Shown: one piece after another, positions 11,233 through 24,990 of the stretch
Layout: every line of letters starts with the position of its first letter
Position numbering within the stretch: the stretch's first letter is position 1
Source of the DNA: Gordius sp. MW1
Lineage: Eukaryota; Nematomorpha; Gordioida; Gordea; Gordiidae
Length of the DNA: 64,000 bases
Assembly: GCA_964036665.1 (NCBI GenBank)
Contig: OZ038528.1
Coordinates: 9,120,501-9,184,500, forward strand
Reading direction: 5' to 3'
Position numbers and translations under genes: made by a program
The notes under the pieces: generated by a model
Told to the model about the DNA's origin: nothing
The model's input: only the letters and a program-made list of their open reading frames with translations
Databases searched by the model: none

Positions 11233-14200
11233 ACGTGAGTGCTTAATTTTTGAAAAAGGCTCTATGCGATCATGATTTCAAAGTAATAGTTTTCAGATTC
11301 TGATAAATTTTTACTTGGGATCATAGAAACCACGTCTGAAAACGACAACTTTCATCGGATGCATACGGTTGAAAGAAAAATATGTGAAAAATTTTGAGGT
11401 AAAAATATTTATTTTTTTTGATTCAATGTGAATGTGAAAAGCATGAAAAAATATATAAAAGTAAGCACATTTGAGAATCCTATTATCCTCGATTGACTTC
11501 TGATAAGAGGTTTTAAGCTGCGAGAACTATCATTTTGACAAAAGACAACATTTTATTGTTGCGATTAGTTTGTTGTATCGCAACGTGAGTGCTTAATTTT
11601 TGAAAATGGCTCTATGCGATCATGATTTCAAAGTAATAGTTTTCAGATTCTGATAAATTTTTACTTGGGATCATATAAACCACGTCTGAAAACGACAACT
11701 TTCATCGGATGCATACGGTTGAAAGAAAAATATGTGAAAAATTTTGAGGTAAAAATATTTATTTTTTTCGATTCTATGTAGAGCATGAAAAAATATATAT
11801 AAGTAAGCCAATTTGAGAATCCTATTATCCTCGATTTACTTCCGAAAAGAGGTTTTTAGCTGCGAGAACTATCATTTTGACAAAAGACAACGTTTTATTG
11901 TTGCGATTAGTTTGTTGTATCGCAACATGAGTTCTTAAATTTTCAAATATGCTCTATGCGATTATGATTTCAAAGTAATAGTTTTTAGATTCTGATAAAT
12001 TTTTACTTGGGATCATAGAATCCACGTCTGAAAACCACAACTTTCATCAGATGAATACGGTTCAAAAAAAATATGTGAAAAATTTTGAGGTAAAAATATT
12101 TATTTTTTTTTGATTCTATGTGAAAGAGCATGAAAAAATATATAAAAGTAAGCACATTTGAGAATCCTATTATTATCGGTTGACTTCCGATAAGAGGTTT
12201 TAAGCTGCGAGAACTATCATTTTGACAAAAGACAACGTTTTTTTGTTGCGATTAGTTTGTTGTATCGCAACGTGAGTGCTTAATTTTTAAAAATGGCTCT
12301 ATGCGATCATGATTTCAAAGTAATAGTTTTCAGATTCTTTATATTTTTTCTTGGGATCATAGAAACCACGTCTGAAAACGACAACCTTCATCGGATGCAT
12401 ACGGTTGAAAGAAAAATATGTGAAAAATTTTGAGGTAAAAATATTTATTTTTTTTGATTCAATGTGAATGTGAAAAGCATGAAAAAATATATAAAAGTAA
12501 GCACATTTGAGAATCCTATTATCCTCGATTGACTTCCGATAAGAGGTTTTAAGCTGCGAGAACTATCATTTTGACAAAAGACAACATTTTATTGTTGCGA
12601 TTAGTTTGTTGTATCGCAACGTGAGTGCTTAATTTTTGAAAAGGGCTCTATGCGATCATGATTTCAAAGTAATAGTTTTCAGATTCTGATAAATTTTTAC
12701 TTGGGATCATAGAAACCACGTCTGAAAACGACAACTTTCATCGGATGCATAGGGTTGAAAGAAAAATATGTGAAAAATTTTGAGGTAAAAATATTTATTT
12801 TTTTCGATTCTATGTGAAAGAGCATGAAAAAATATATAAAAGTAAGCCAATTTGAGAATCCTATTATCCTCGATTTACTTCCGAAAAGAGGTTTTAAGCT
12901 GCCAGAACTATCATTTTGACAAAAGACAACGTTTTATTGTTGCGATTAGTTTGTTGTATCGCAACGTGAGTGCTTAATTTTCAAAAATGCACTATGCGAT
13001 CATGATTTTAAAGTAATAGTTTTCTGATTCTGATAAATTTTTACTTGGGATTAGAAACCACGTCTGAAAACGACAACTTTCATCGGATGCATACGGTTGA
13101 AAGAAAAATATGTGAAAAATTTTGAGGTAAAAATATTTATTTTTTTCGATTCTATGTGAAAGAGCATGAAAAAATATATAAAAGTAAGCACATTTGAGAA
13201 TCCTATTATCCTCGATTGACTTCCGAAAAGAGGTTTTTAGCTGCGAGAACTATCATTTTGACAAAAGACAACGTTTTATTGTTGCGATTAGTTTGTTGTA
13301 TCGCAATATGAGTTCTTAAATTTTCAAATATGCTCTATGCGATTATGATTTCAAAGTAATAGTTTTTAGATTCTGATAAATTTACTTGGGATCATAGAAT
13401 CCACGTCTGAAAACCACAACTTTCATCAGATGAATACGGTTCAAAAAAAAATATGTGAAAAATTTTGAGGTAAAAATATTTATTTTTTTTTGATTCTATG
13501 TGAAAGAGCATGAAAAAATATATAAAAGTAAGCACATTTGAGAATCCTATTATTATCGGTTGACTTCCGATAAGAGGTTTTAAGCTGCGAGAACTATCAT
13601 TTTGACAAAAGACAACGTTTTTTTGTTGCGATTAGTTTGTTGTATCGCAACGTGAGTGCTTAATTTTTGAAAATGGCTCTATGCGATCATGATTTCAAAG
13701 TAATAGTTTTCAGATTCTGATAAATTTTTACTGGGATCATAGAAACCACGTCTGAAAACGACAACCTTCATCGGATGCATAGGGTTGAAAGAAAATAATG
13801 TGAAAAATTTTGAGGTAAAAATATTTATTTTTTTCGATTCTATGTGAAAGAGCATGAAAAAATATATAAAAGTAAGCACATTTGAGAATCCTATTATCCT
13901 CGATTGACTTCCGATAAGAGGTTTTAAGCTGCGGGAACTATCATTTTGACAAAAGACAACATTTTATTGTTGCGATTAGTTTGTTGTATTGCAACGTGAG
14001 TGCTTAATTTTTGAAAAAGGCTCTATGCGATCATGATTTCAAAGTAATAGTTTTCAGATTCTGATAAATTTTTACTTGGGATCATAGAAGCCACGTCTGA
14101 AAACGACAACTTTCATCGGATGCATAGGGTTGAAAGAAAATAATGTGAAAAATTTTGAGGTAAAAATATTTATTTTTTTCGATTCTATGTGAAAGAGCAT

Positions 14201-14338
14201 GAAAAAATATATAAAAGTAAGCCAATTTGAGAATCCTATTATCCTCGATTTACTTCCGAAAAGAGGTTTTAAGCTGCCAGAACTATCATTTTGACAAAAG
14301 ACAACGTTTTATTGTTGCGATTAGTTTGTTGTATCGCA
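11233..14338 (+). repeat. Nine monomers with a ~1,380-bp (4-monomer) echo
   Basis: Monomers start at 11233, 11583, 11925, 12270, 12619, 12964, 13306, 13650 and 13994. The rare end variant tattatcggttgac occurs near 12175 and 13555, exactly 1,380 bp apart. Monomers 11233 and 12270 carry the long aatgtgaatgtgaaaagc form (349-350 bp). The first tatatataag variant of the window appears near 11800; upstream copies have tatataaaag. Starts at 11925 and 13306 are acatgagttc and its decayed form atatgagttc. Confidence 0.65.
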
Positions 14339-17300
14339 ACGTGAGTGCTTAATTTTCAAAAATGCACTATGCGATCATGATTTTAAAGTAATAGTTTTCT
14401 GATTCTGATAAATTTTTACTTTTTATCATCAAAACCACGTCTGAAAACAACTTTCATCGGATGCATACGGTTGAAAGAAAAATATGTGAAAAATTTTGAG
14501 GTAAAAATATTTATTTTTTTCGATTCTATGTGAAAGAGCATGAAAAAATATATAAAAGTAAGCACATTTGAGAATCCTATTATCCTCGATTGACTTCCGA
14601 TAAGAGGTTTTATGCTGCGAGAACTATCAATTGACAAAAGACAACGTTTTATTGTTGCGATTAGTTTGTTGTATCGCAACGTGAGTGCTTAATTTTTGAA
14701 AATAGCTATATGCGATCATGATTTCAAAGTAATAGTTTTCAGATTCTGATAAATTTTTACTTGGGATCATATAAACCAAGTCTGAAAACGACAACTTTCA
14801 TCGGATGCATACGGTTGAAAGAAAAATATGTGAAAAATTTTGATGTAAAAATATTTATTTTTTTCGATTCTATGTGAAAGAGCATGAAAAAATATATATA
14901 AGTAAGCCAATTTGAGAATCCTATTATCCTCGATTTACTTCCGAAAAGAGGTTTTTAGCTGCGAGAACTATCATTTTGACAAAAGACAACGTTTTATTGT
15001 TGCGATTAGTTTGTTGTATCGCAACATGAGTTCTTAATTTTTCAAATATGCTCTATGCGATTATGATTTCAAAGTAATAGTTTTTAGATTCTGATAAATT
15101 TTTACTTGGGATCATAGAATCCACGTCTGAAAACCACAACTTTCATCAGATGAATACGGTTCAAAAAAAAATATGTGAAAAATTTTGAGGTAAAAATATT
15201 TATTTTTTTTGATTCTATGTGAAAGAGCATGAAAAAATATATAAAAGTAAGCACATTTGAGAATCCTATTATTATCGGTTGACTTCCGATAAGAGGTTTT
15301 AAGCTGCGAGAACTATCATTTTGACAAAAGACAACGTTTTTTTGTTGCGATTAGTTTGTTGTATCGCAACGTGAGTGCTTACTTTTTGAAAATGGCTCTA
15401 TGCGATCATGATTTCAAAGTAATAGTTTTCAGATTCTGATAAATTTTTACTTGGGATCATAGAAACCACGTCTGAAAACGACAACCTTCATCGGATGCAT
15501 ACGGTTGAAAGAAAAATATGTGAAAAATTTTGAGGTAAAAATATTTATTTTTTTTAATTCAATGTGAATGTGAAAAGCATGAAAAAATATATAAAAGTAA
15601 GCACATTTGAGAATCCTATTATCCTCGATTGACTTCCGATAAGAAGTTTTAAGCTGCGAGAACTATCATTTTGACAAAAGACAACATTTTATTGTTGCGA
15701 TTAGTTTGTTGCATCGCAACGTGAGTGCTTAATTTTTGAAAAAGGCTCTATGCGATCATGATTTCAAAGTAATAGTTTTCAGATTCTGATAAATTTTTAC
15801 TTGGGATCATAGAAACCACGTCTGAAAACGACAACTTTCATCGGATGCATAGGGTTGAAAGAAAAATATGTGAAAAATTTTGAGGTAAAAATATTTATTT
15901 TTTTCGATTCTATGTGAAAGAGCATGAAAAAATATATAAAAGTAAGCCAATTTGAGAATCCTATTATCCTCGATTTACTTCCAAAAAGAGGTTTTAAGCT
16001 GCCAGAACTATCATTTTGACAAAAGACAACGTTTTATTGTTGCGATTAGTTTGTTGTATCGCAACATGAGTTCTTAATTTTTCAAATATGCTCTATGCGA
16101 TTATGATTTCAATGTAATAGTTTTTAGATTCTGATAAATTTTTACTTGGGATTATAGAAACCACGTCTGAAAACGACAACTTTCATCGGATGCATACGGT
16201 TGAAAGAAAAATATGTGAAAAATTTTGAGGTAAAAATATTTATTTTTTTTGATTCTATGTGAAGAGCATGAAAAAATATATAAAAGTAAGCACATTTGAG
16301 AATCCTATTATCCTCGATTGACTTCCGATAAGAGGTTTTAAGCTGCGAGAACTATCATTTTGACAAAAGACAACGTTTTTTTGTTGCGATTAGTTTGTTG
16401 TATCGCAACGTGAGCTTAATTTTTGAAAATGGCTCTATGCGATCATGATTTAAAGTAATAGTTTTCAGATTCTGATAAATTTTTACTTGGGATCATAGAA
16501 ACCACGTCTGAAAACGACAACTTTCATCGGATGCATAGGGTTGAAAGAAAAATATGTGAAAAAATTTGAGGTAAAAATATTTATTTTTTTCGATTCTATG
16601 TGAGCATGAAAAAATATATAAAAGTAAGCCAATTTGAGAATCCTATTATCCTCGATTTACTTCCGAAAAGAGGTTTTAAGCTGCCAGAACTATCATTTTG
16701 ACAAAAGACAACGTTTTATTGTTGCGATTAGTTTGTTGTATCGCAACGTGAGTGCTTAATTTTTCAAAAATGCACTATGCGATCATGATTTTAAAGTAAT
16801 AGTTTTCTGATTCTGATAAATTTTTACTTTTTATCATCAAAACCACGTCTGAAAACGACAACTTTCATCGGATGCATACGGTTGAAAGAAAAATATGGGA
16901 AAAATTTTGAGGTAAAAATATTTATTTTTTTCGATTCTATGTGAAAGAGCATGAAAAAATATATAAAAGTAAGAAAATTTGAGAATCCTATTATCCTCGA
17001 TTTACTTCCGAGAACTGTTCATTTTGACAAAATACAACGTTTTATTGTTGCGATTAGTTTGTTGTATCGCAACGTGAGTGCTTAATTTTTGAAAATGGCT
17101 CTATGCGATCATGATTTCAAAGTAATAGTTTTCAGATTCTGATAAATTTTACTTGGGATCATAGAAACCACGTCTGAAAACGACAACTTTCATCGGATGC
17201 ATACGGGTTGAAAGAAAAATATGTGAAAAATTTTGAGGTAAAAATATTTATTTTTTTCGATTCTATGTGAAAGAGCATGAAAAAATATATAAAAGTAAGA

Positions 17301-18105
17301 AAATTTGAGAATCCTATTATCCTCGATTTACTTCCGAAAGGAGGTTTTAAGCTGCTAGAACTATTCATTTTGACAAAATACAACGTTTTATTGTTGCGAT
17401 TAGTTTGTTGTATCGCAACGTGAGTGCTTAATTTTTGAAAATGGCTCTATGCGATCATGATTTCAAAGTAATAGTTTTCAGATTCTGATAAATGTTTACT
17501 TGGGATCATAGAAACCACGTCTGAAAACGACAACTTTCATCAGATGCATACGGTTGAAAGAAAAATATGTGAAAAATTTTGAGGTTAAAATATTTATTTT
17601 TTTCGATTCTATGTGAAAGAGCATGAAAAAATATATAAAAGTAAGCACATTTGAGAATCCTATTATACTCGATTGACTTCCGATAAGAGGTTTTAAGCTG
17701 CCAGAACTATCATTTTGACAAAAGACAACCTTTTATTGTTGCGATTAGTTTGTTCTATCGCAACATGAGTTCTTAATTAAATATGCTCTATGCGATTATG
17801 ATTTCAAAGTAATAGTTTTTAGATTCTGATAAATTTTTACTTGGGAGCATAGAATCCACGTCTGAAAACGACAACTTTCATCAGATGAATACGGTTCAAA
17901 AAAAAATATGTGAAAAATTTTGAGGTAAAAATATTTTTAATTTTTTTTATTCTATGTGAAAGAGCATGAAAAAATATATAAAAGTAAGCACATTTGAGAA
18001 TCCTATTATCCTCGATTTACTTCCGAAAAGAGGTTTTAAGCTGCCAGAACTATCATTTTGACAAAAGACAACGTTTTATTGTTGCGATTAGTTTGTTGTA
18101 TCGCA
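14339..18105 (+). repeat. 11-monomer interval (3,767 bp)
   Basis: Monomers start at 14339, 14679, 15024, 15369, 15719, 16064, 16408, 16746, 17072, 17418 and 17763. The first five recur in the same order at 18106, 18450, 18795, 19139 and 19489 (offset 3,767-3,771 bp), sharing caaaaatgcac, catataaacc, tattatcggttgac, aatgtgaatgtgaaaagc and gaaaaaggctc in turn. Two of these (15024, 15369) also match 11925 and 12270 at about 3,099 bp. The interval shows nested periodicities rather than one clean HOR. Confidence 0.65.
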
Positions 18106-20220
18106 ACGTGAGTGCTTAATTTTCAAAAATGCACTATGCGATCATGATTTTAAAGTAATAGTTTTCTGATTCTGATAAACTTTTACTTTTTATCATCAAA
18201 ACCACGTCTGAAAACGACAACTTTCATCGGATGCATACGGTTGAAAGAAAAATATGTATAAAATTTTGAGGTAAAAATATTTATTTTTTTCGATTCTATG
18301 TGAAAGAGCATGAAAAAATATATAAAAGTAAGCACATTTGAGAATCCTATTATCCTCGATTTACTTCCGATAAGAGGTTTTAAGCTGCGAGAACAATCAT
18401 TTTGACAAAAGACAACGTTTTATTGTTGCGATTAGTTTGTTGTATCGCAACGTGAGTGCTTAATTTTTGAAAATGGCTCTATGCGATCATGATTTCAAAG
18501 AAATAGTTTTCAGATTCTGATAAATTTTTACTTGGGATCATATAAACCACGTCTGAAAACGACAACTTTCATCGGATGCATACGGTTGAAAGAAAAATAT
18601 GTGAAAAATTTTGAGGTAAAAATATTTATTTTTTTCGATTCTATGTGAAAGAGCATGAAAAAATATATATAAGTAAGCCAATTTGAGAATCCTATTATCC
18701 TCGATTTACTTCCGAAAAGAGGTTTTTAGCTGCGAGAACTATCATTTTGACAAAAGACAACGTTTTATTGTTGCGATTAGTTTGTTGTATCGCAACATGA
18801 GTTCTTAATTTTTCAAATATGCTCTATGCGATTATGATTTCAAAGTAATAGTTTTTAGATTCTGATAAATTTTTACTTGGGATCATAGAATCCACGTTAA
18901 AAACCACAACTTTCATCAGATGAATACGGTTCAAAAAAAAATATGTGAAAAATTTTGAGGTAAAAATATTTTTTTTTTTTGATTCTATGTGAAAGAGCAT
19001 GAAAAAATATATAAAAGTAAGCACATTTGAGAATCCTATTATTATCGGTTGACTTCCGATAAGAGGTTTTAAGCTGCGAGAACTATCATTTTGACAAAAG
19101 ACAACGTTTTTTTGTTGCGATTAGTTTGTTGTATCGCAACGTGAGTGCTTAATTTTTGAAAATGGCTCTATGCGATCATGATTTCAAAGTAATAGTTTTC
19201 AGATTCTGATAAATTTTTACTTGGGATCATAGAAACCACGTCTGAAAACGACAACCTTCATCGGATGCATACGGTTGAAAGAAAAATATGTGAAAAATTT
19301 TGAGGTAAAAATATTTATTTTTTTTGATTCAATGTGAATGTGAAAAGCATGAAAAAATATATAAAAGTAAGCACATTTGAGAATCCTATTATCCTCGATT
19401 GACTTCCGATAAGAGGTTTTAAGCTGCGAAAACTATCATTTTGACAAAAGACAACATTTTATTGTTGCGATTAGTTTGTTGTATCGCAACGTGAGTGCTT
19501 AATTTTTGAAAAAGGCTCTATGCGATCATGATTTCAAAGTAATAGTTTTTAGATTCTGATAAATTTTTACTTTTTATCATCGAAACCACGTCTGAAAACG
19601 ACAACTTTCATCGGATGCATACGGTAGAAAGAAAAATATGTGAAAAATTTTGAGTTAAAAATATTTATTTTTTTCGATTCTATGTGAAAGAGCATAAAAA
19701 AATATATATAAGTAAGCAAATTTGAGAATCCTATTATCCTCGATTTACTTCCGAAAAGAGGTTTTAAGCTGCGAGAACTATCATTTTGACAAAAGACAAC
19801 GTTTATTGTTGCGATTAGTTTGTTGTATCGCAACGTGAGTGCTTAATTTTTGAAAATGGCTCTATGCGATCATGATTTCAAAGTAATTAATCAGATTCTG
19901 ATAAATTTTTACTTGGGATCATAGAAACCACCTGAAAACGACAACTTTCATCGGATGCACACGGTTGAAAGAAAAATATGTGAAAAATTTTGAGGTAAAA
20001 ATATTTATTTTTTTCGAATCTATGTGAAAGAGCATGAAAAAATATATAAAAGTAAGAAAATTTGAGAATCCTATTATCCTCGATTTACTTCCAAAAAGAG
20101 GTTTTAAGCTGCCAGAACTATCATTTTGACAAAAGACAACGTTTTATTGTTGCGATTAGTTTGTTGTATCGCAACATGAGTTCTTAATTTTTCAAATATG
20201 CTCTATGCGATTATGATTTC
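18106..20220 (+). repeat. Partial repeat of the 11-monomer interval, then junction
   Basis: Monomers start at 18106, 18450, 18795, 19139, 19489, 19833 and 20174. The first five repeat 14339-16063. The monomer at 19833 introduces the attaatcagattctg variant with aaaccacctg and gcacacgg; this form returns at about 20571 and 22291 in the 5-monomer HOR, and with changes at about 31931 and 35027. The stretch links the irregular left region to the clean HOR that follows. Confidence 0.65.
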
Positions 20221-21940
20221 AAAGTAATAGTTTTTAGATTCTGATAAATTTTTACTTGGGATCATAGAAACCACGTCTGAAAACGACAACTTTCATCGGA
20301 TGCATACGGTTGAAAGAAAAATATGTGAAAAATTTTGAGTTAAAAATATTTATTTTTTTCGATTCTATGTGAAAGAGCATGAAAAAATATATATAAATAA
20401 GCCAATTTGAGAATCCTATTATCCTCGATTTACTTCCGAAAAGAGGTTTTAAGCTGCGAGAACTATCATTTTGACAAAAGACAACGTTTATTGTTGCGAT
20501 TAGTTTGTTGTATCGCAACGTGAGTGCTTAATTTTTGAAAATGGCTCTATGCGATCATGATTTCAAAGTAATTAATCAGATTCTGATAAATTTTTACTTG
20601 GGATCATAGAAACCACCTGAAAACGACAACTTTCATCGGATGCACACGGTTGAAAGAAAAATATGTGAAAAATTTTGAGGTAAAAATATTTATTTTTTTC
20701 GAATCTATGTGAAAGAGCATGAAAAAATATATAAAAGTAAGAAAATTTGAGAATCCTATTATCCTCGATTTACTTCCAAAAAGAGGTTTTAAGCTGCCAG
20801 AACTATCATTTTGACAAAAGACAACGTTTTATTGTTGCGATTAGTTTGTTTTATCGCAACATGAGTTCTTAATTTTTCAAATATGCTCTATGCGATTATG
20901 ATTTCAAAGTAATAGTTTTTAGATTCTGATAAATTTTTACTTGGGATCATAGAAACCACGTCTGAAAACGACAACTTTCATCGGATGCATACGGTTGAAA
21001 GAAAAATATGTGAAAAATTTTGAGTTAAAAATATTTATTTTTTTCGATTCTATGTGAAAGAGCTTAAAAAAATATATATAAGTAAGCCAATTTGAGAATC
21101 CTATTATCCTCGATTTACTTCCGAAAAGAGGTTTTAAGCTGCCAGAACTATCATTTTTACAAAAGACAACGTTTTATTGTTGCGATTAGTTTGTTGTATC
21201 GCAACGTGAGTGCTTAATTTTTCAAAAATGCACTATGCGATCATGATTTTAAAGTATTAGTTTTCTGATTCTGATAAATTTTTACTTTTTATCATCAAAA
21301 CCACGTCTGAAAACGACAACTTTGATCGGATGCATAGGGTTGAAAGAAAATAATGTGAAAAATTTTGAGGTAAAAATATTTATTTTTTTCGATTCTATGT
21401 GAAAGAGCATGAAAAAATATATAAAAGTAAGCCAATTTGAGAATCCTATTATCCTCGATTTACTTCCGAAAAGAGGTTTTAAGCTGCCAGAACTATCATT
21501 TTGACAAAAGATAACGTTTTATTGTTGCGATTAGTTTGTTGTATCGCAACGTGAGTGCTTAATTTTTGAAAATGGCTCTATGCGATCATGATTTCAAAGT
21601 AATAGTTTTCAGATTCTGATAAATTTTTACTTGGGATCATAGAAACCACGTCTGAAAACGACAACTTTCATCGGATGCATACGGTTGAAAGAAAAATATG
21701 TGAAAAATTTTGAGGTAAAAATATTTATTTTTTTCGATTCTATGTGAAAGAGCATGAAAAAATATATATAAGTAAGCCAATTTGAGAATCCTATTATCCT
21801 CGATATACTTCCGAAAAGAGGTTTTAAGCTGCCAGAACTATCATTTTTACAAAAGACAACGTTTTATTGTTGCGATTAGTTTGTTGTATCGCAACGTGAG
21901 TGCTTAATTTTTCAAAAATGCACTATGCGATCATGATTTT
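20221..21940 (+). repeat. 5-monomer HOR unit, copy 1 (1,720 bp)
   Basis: This segment is followed directly by a second copy at an offset of exactly 1,720 bp. Line-by-line comparison of 20221-21946 with 21941-23666 showed no difference. Private marks shared by both copies are attaatcagattctg, the gttttatcgcaac hairpin variant, agcttaaaaaaatat, aaagtattag, tttgatcgg, gataacgttt and cgatatacttcc. Copy 1 begins inside a monomer, after the start box, so the duplication is in register but did not break at a monomer boundary. Confidence 0.93.
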
Positions 21941-23660
21941 AAAGTAATAGTTTTTAGATTCTGATAAATTTTTACTTGGGATCATAGAAACCACGTCTGA
22001 AAACGACAACTTTCATCGGATGCATACGGTTGAAAGAAAAATATGTGAAAAATTTTGAGTTAAAAATATTTATTTTTTTCGATTCTATGTGAAAGAGCAT
22101 GAAAAAATATATATAAATAAGCCAATTTGAGAATCCTATTATCCTCGATTTACTTCCGAAAAGAGGTTTTAAGCTGCGAGAACTATCATTTTGACAAAAG
22201 ACAACGTTTATTGTTGCGATTAGTTTGTTGTATCGCAACGTGAGTGCTTAATTTTTGAAAATGGCTCTATGCGATCATGATTTCAAAGTAATTAATCAGA
22301 TTCTGATAAATTTTTACTTGGGATCATAGAAACCACCTGAAAACGACAACTTTCATCGGATGCACACGGTTGAAAGAAAAATATGTGAAAAATTTTGAGG
22401 TAAAAATATTTATTTTTTTCGAATCTATGTGAAAGAGCATGAAAAAATATATAAAAGTAAGAAAATTTGAGAATCCTATTATCCTCGATTTACTTCCAAA
22501 AAGAGGTTTTAAGCTGCCAGAACTATCATTTTGACAAAAGACAACGTTTTATTGTTGCGATTAGTTTGTTTTATCGCAACATGAGTTCTTAATTTTTCAA
22601 ATATGCTCTATGCGATTATGATTTCAAAGTAATAGTTTTTAGATTCTGATAAATTTTTACTTGGGATCATAGAAACCACGTCTGAAAACGACAACTTTCA
22701 TCGGATGCATACGGTTGAAAGAAAAATATGTGAAAAATTTTGAGTTAAAAATATTTATTTTTTTCGATTCTATGTGAAAGAGCTTAAAAAAATATATATA
22801 AGTAAGCCAATTTGAGAATCCTATTATCCTCGATTTACTTCCGAAAAGAGGTTTTAAGCTGCCAGAACTATCATTTTTACAAAAGACAACGTTTTATTGT
22901 TGCGATTAGTTTGTTGTATCGCAACGTGAGTGCTTAATTTTTCAAAAATGCACTATGCGATCATGATTTTAAAGTATTAGTTTTCTGATTCTGATAAATT
23001 TTTACTTTTTATCATCAAAACCACGTCTGAAAACGACAACTTTGATCGGATGCATAGGGTTGAAAGAAAATAATGTGAAAAATTTTGAGGTAAAAATATT
23101 TATTTTTTTCGATTCTATGTGAAAGAGCATGAAAAAATATATAAAAGTAAGCCAATTTGAGAATCCTATTATCCTCGATTTACTTCCGAAAAGAGGTTTT
23201 AAGCTGCCAGAACTATCATTTTGACAAAAGATAACGTTTTATTGTTGCGATTAGTTTGTTGTATCGCAACGTGAGTGCTTAATTTTTGAAAATGGCTCTA
23301 TGCGATCATGATTTCAAAGTAATAGTTTTCAGATTCTGATAAATTTTTACTTGGGATCATAGAAACCACGTCTGAAAACGACAACTTTCATCGGATGCAT
23401 ACGGTTGAAAGAAAAATATGTGAAAAATTTTGAGGTAAAAATATTTATTTTTTTCGATTCTATGTGAAAGAGCATGAAAAAATATATATAAGTAAGCCAA
23501 TTTGAGAATCCTATTATCCTCGATATACTTCCGAAAAGAGGTTTTAAGCTGCCAGAACTATCATTTTTACAAAAGACAACGTTTTATTGTTGCGATTAGT
23601 TTGTTGTATCGCAACGTGAGTGCTTAATTTTTCAAAAATGCACTATGCGATCATGATTTT
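21941..23660 (+). repeat. 5-monomer HOR unit, copy 2 (1,720 bp)
   Basis: This is the tandem partner of 20221-21940 and appears identical by eye over about 1,726 bp. Monomer starts inside are 22238, 22579, 22924, 23269 and 23614. The match ends where this copy continues as aaagtaagttttctg (a small deletion form) instead of aaagtaatagttttt. It contains the last acatgagttc-class monomer of the window (22579). Identity implies very recent duplication or homogenisation; an assembly duplication is the alternative. Confidence 0.93.
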
Positions 23661-24990
23661 AAAGTAAGTTTTCTGATTCTGATAAATTTTTACTTTTTAT
23701 CATCAAAACCACGTCTGAAAACGACAACTTTCATCGGATGCATACGGTTGAAAGAAAAATATGTGAAAAATTTTGAGGTAAAAATATTTATTTTTTTCGA
23801 TCTATGTGAAAGAGCATGAAAAAATATATATAAGTAAGCCAATTTGAGAATCCTATTATCCTCGATTTACTTCCGAAAAGAGGTTTTTAGCTGCGAGAAC
23901 TATCATTTTGACATGAGACAACGTTTTATTGTTGCGATTAGTTTGTTGTATCGCAACGTGAGTGCTTAATTTTTGAAAATGTCTCTATGCGATCATGATT
24001 TCAAAGTAATAGTTTTTAGATTCTGATAAATTTTTACTTGGGATCATAGAAATCACGTCTGAAAACGACAACTTTGATCGGATGCATACGGTTGAAATAA
24101 AAATATGTGAAAAATTTTAAGTTAAAACAATTTATTTTTTTCGATTCTATGTGAAAGAGCATGAAAAAATATATATAAGTAAGCCAATTTGAGAATCCTA
24201 TTATCCTCGATTTACTTCCGAAAAGAGGTTTTAAGCTGCCAGAACTATCATTTTTACAAAGGACAACGTTTTTTTGTTGCGATTAGTTTGTTGTATCGCA
24301 ACGTGAGTGCTTAATTTTTGAAAATGGCTCTATGCGATCATGATTTCAAAGTAATAGTTTTCAGATTTTGATAAATTTTCACTTGGGATCATAGAAACCA
24401 CGTCTGAAAACGACAACTTTCATCGGATGCATAGGGTTGAAAGAAAATAATGTGAAAAATTTTGAGGTAAAAATATTTATTTTTTTCGATTCTATGTGAA
24501 AGAGCATGAAAAAATATATAAAAGTAAGCCAATTTGAGAATCCTATTATCCTCGATTTACTTCCGAAAAGAGGTTTTAAGCTGCCAGAACTATCATTTTG
24601 ACAAAAGATAACGTTTTATTGTTGCGATTAGTTTGTTGTATCGCAACGTGAGTGCTTAATTTTTGAAAATGGCTCTATGCGATCATGATTTCAAAGTAAT
24701 AGTTTTCAGATTCTGATAAATTTTTACTTGGGATCATAGAAACCACGTCTGAAAACGACAACTTTCATCGGATGCATACGGTTGAAAGAAAAATATGTGA
24801 AAAATTTTGAGGTAAAAATATTTATTTTTTTCGATTCTATGTGAAAGAGCATGAAAAAATATATATAAGTAAGCCAATTTGAGAATCCTATTATCCTCGA
24901 AATACTTCCGAAAAGAGGTTTTAAGCTGCCAGAACTATCATTTTTACAAAAGACAACGTTTTATTGTTGCGATTAGTTTGTTGTATCGCA
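23614..24990 (+). repeat. 4-monomer HOR unit, copy 1 (1,377 bp)
   Basis: Monomers start at 23614, 23956, 24301 and 24646. Starts 23269, 23614 and 23956 recur at 24646, 24991 and 25333, each shifted by 1,377 bp. Diagnostic pairs are aaagtaagtttt (23661 and 25039), acatgagacaac (23911 and 25289) and gataacgttt in the preceding monomers. The unit overlaps in content with the end of the 5-monomer HOR: monomers 22924 and 24301 share gaaaataatgtg. Confidence 0.75.
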
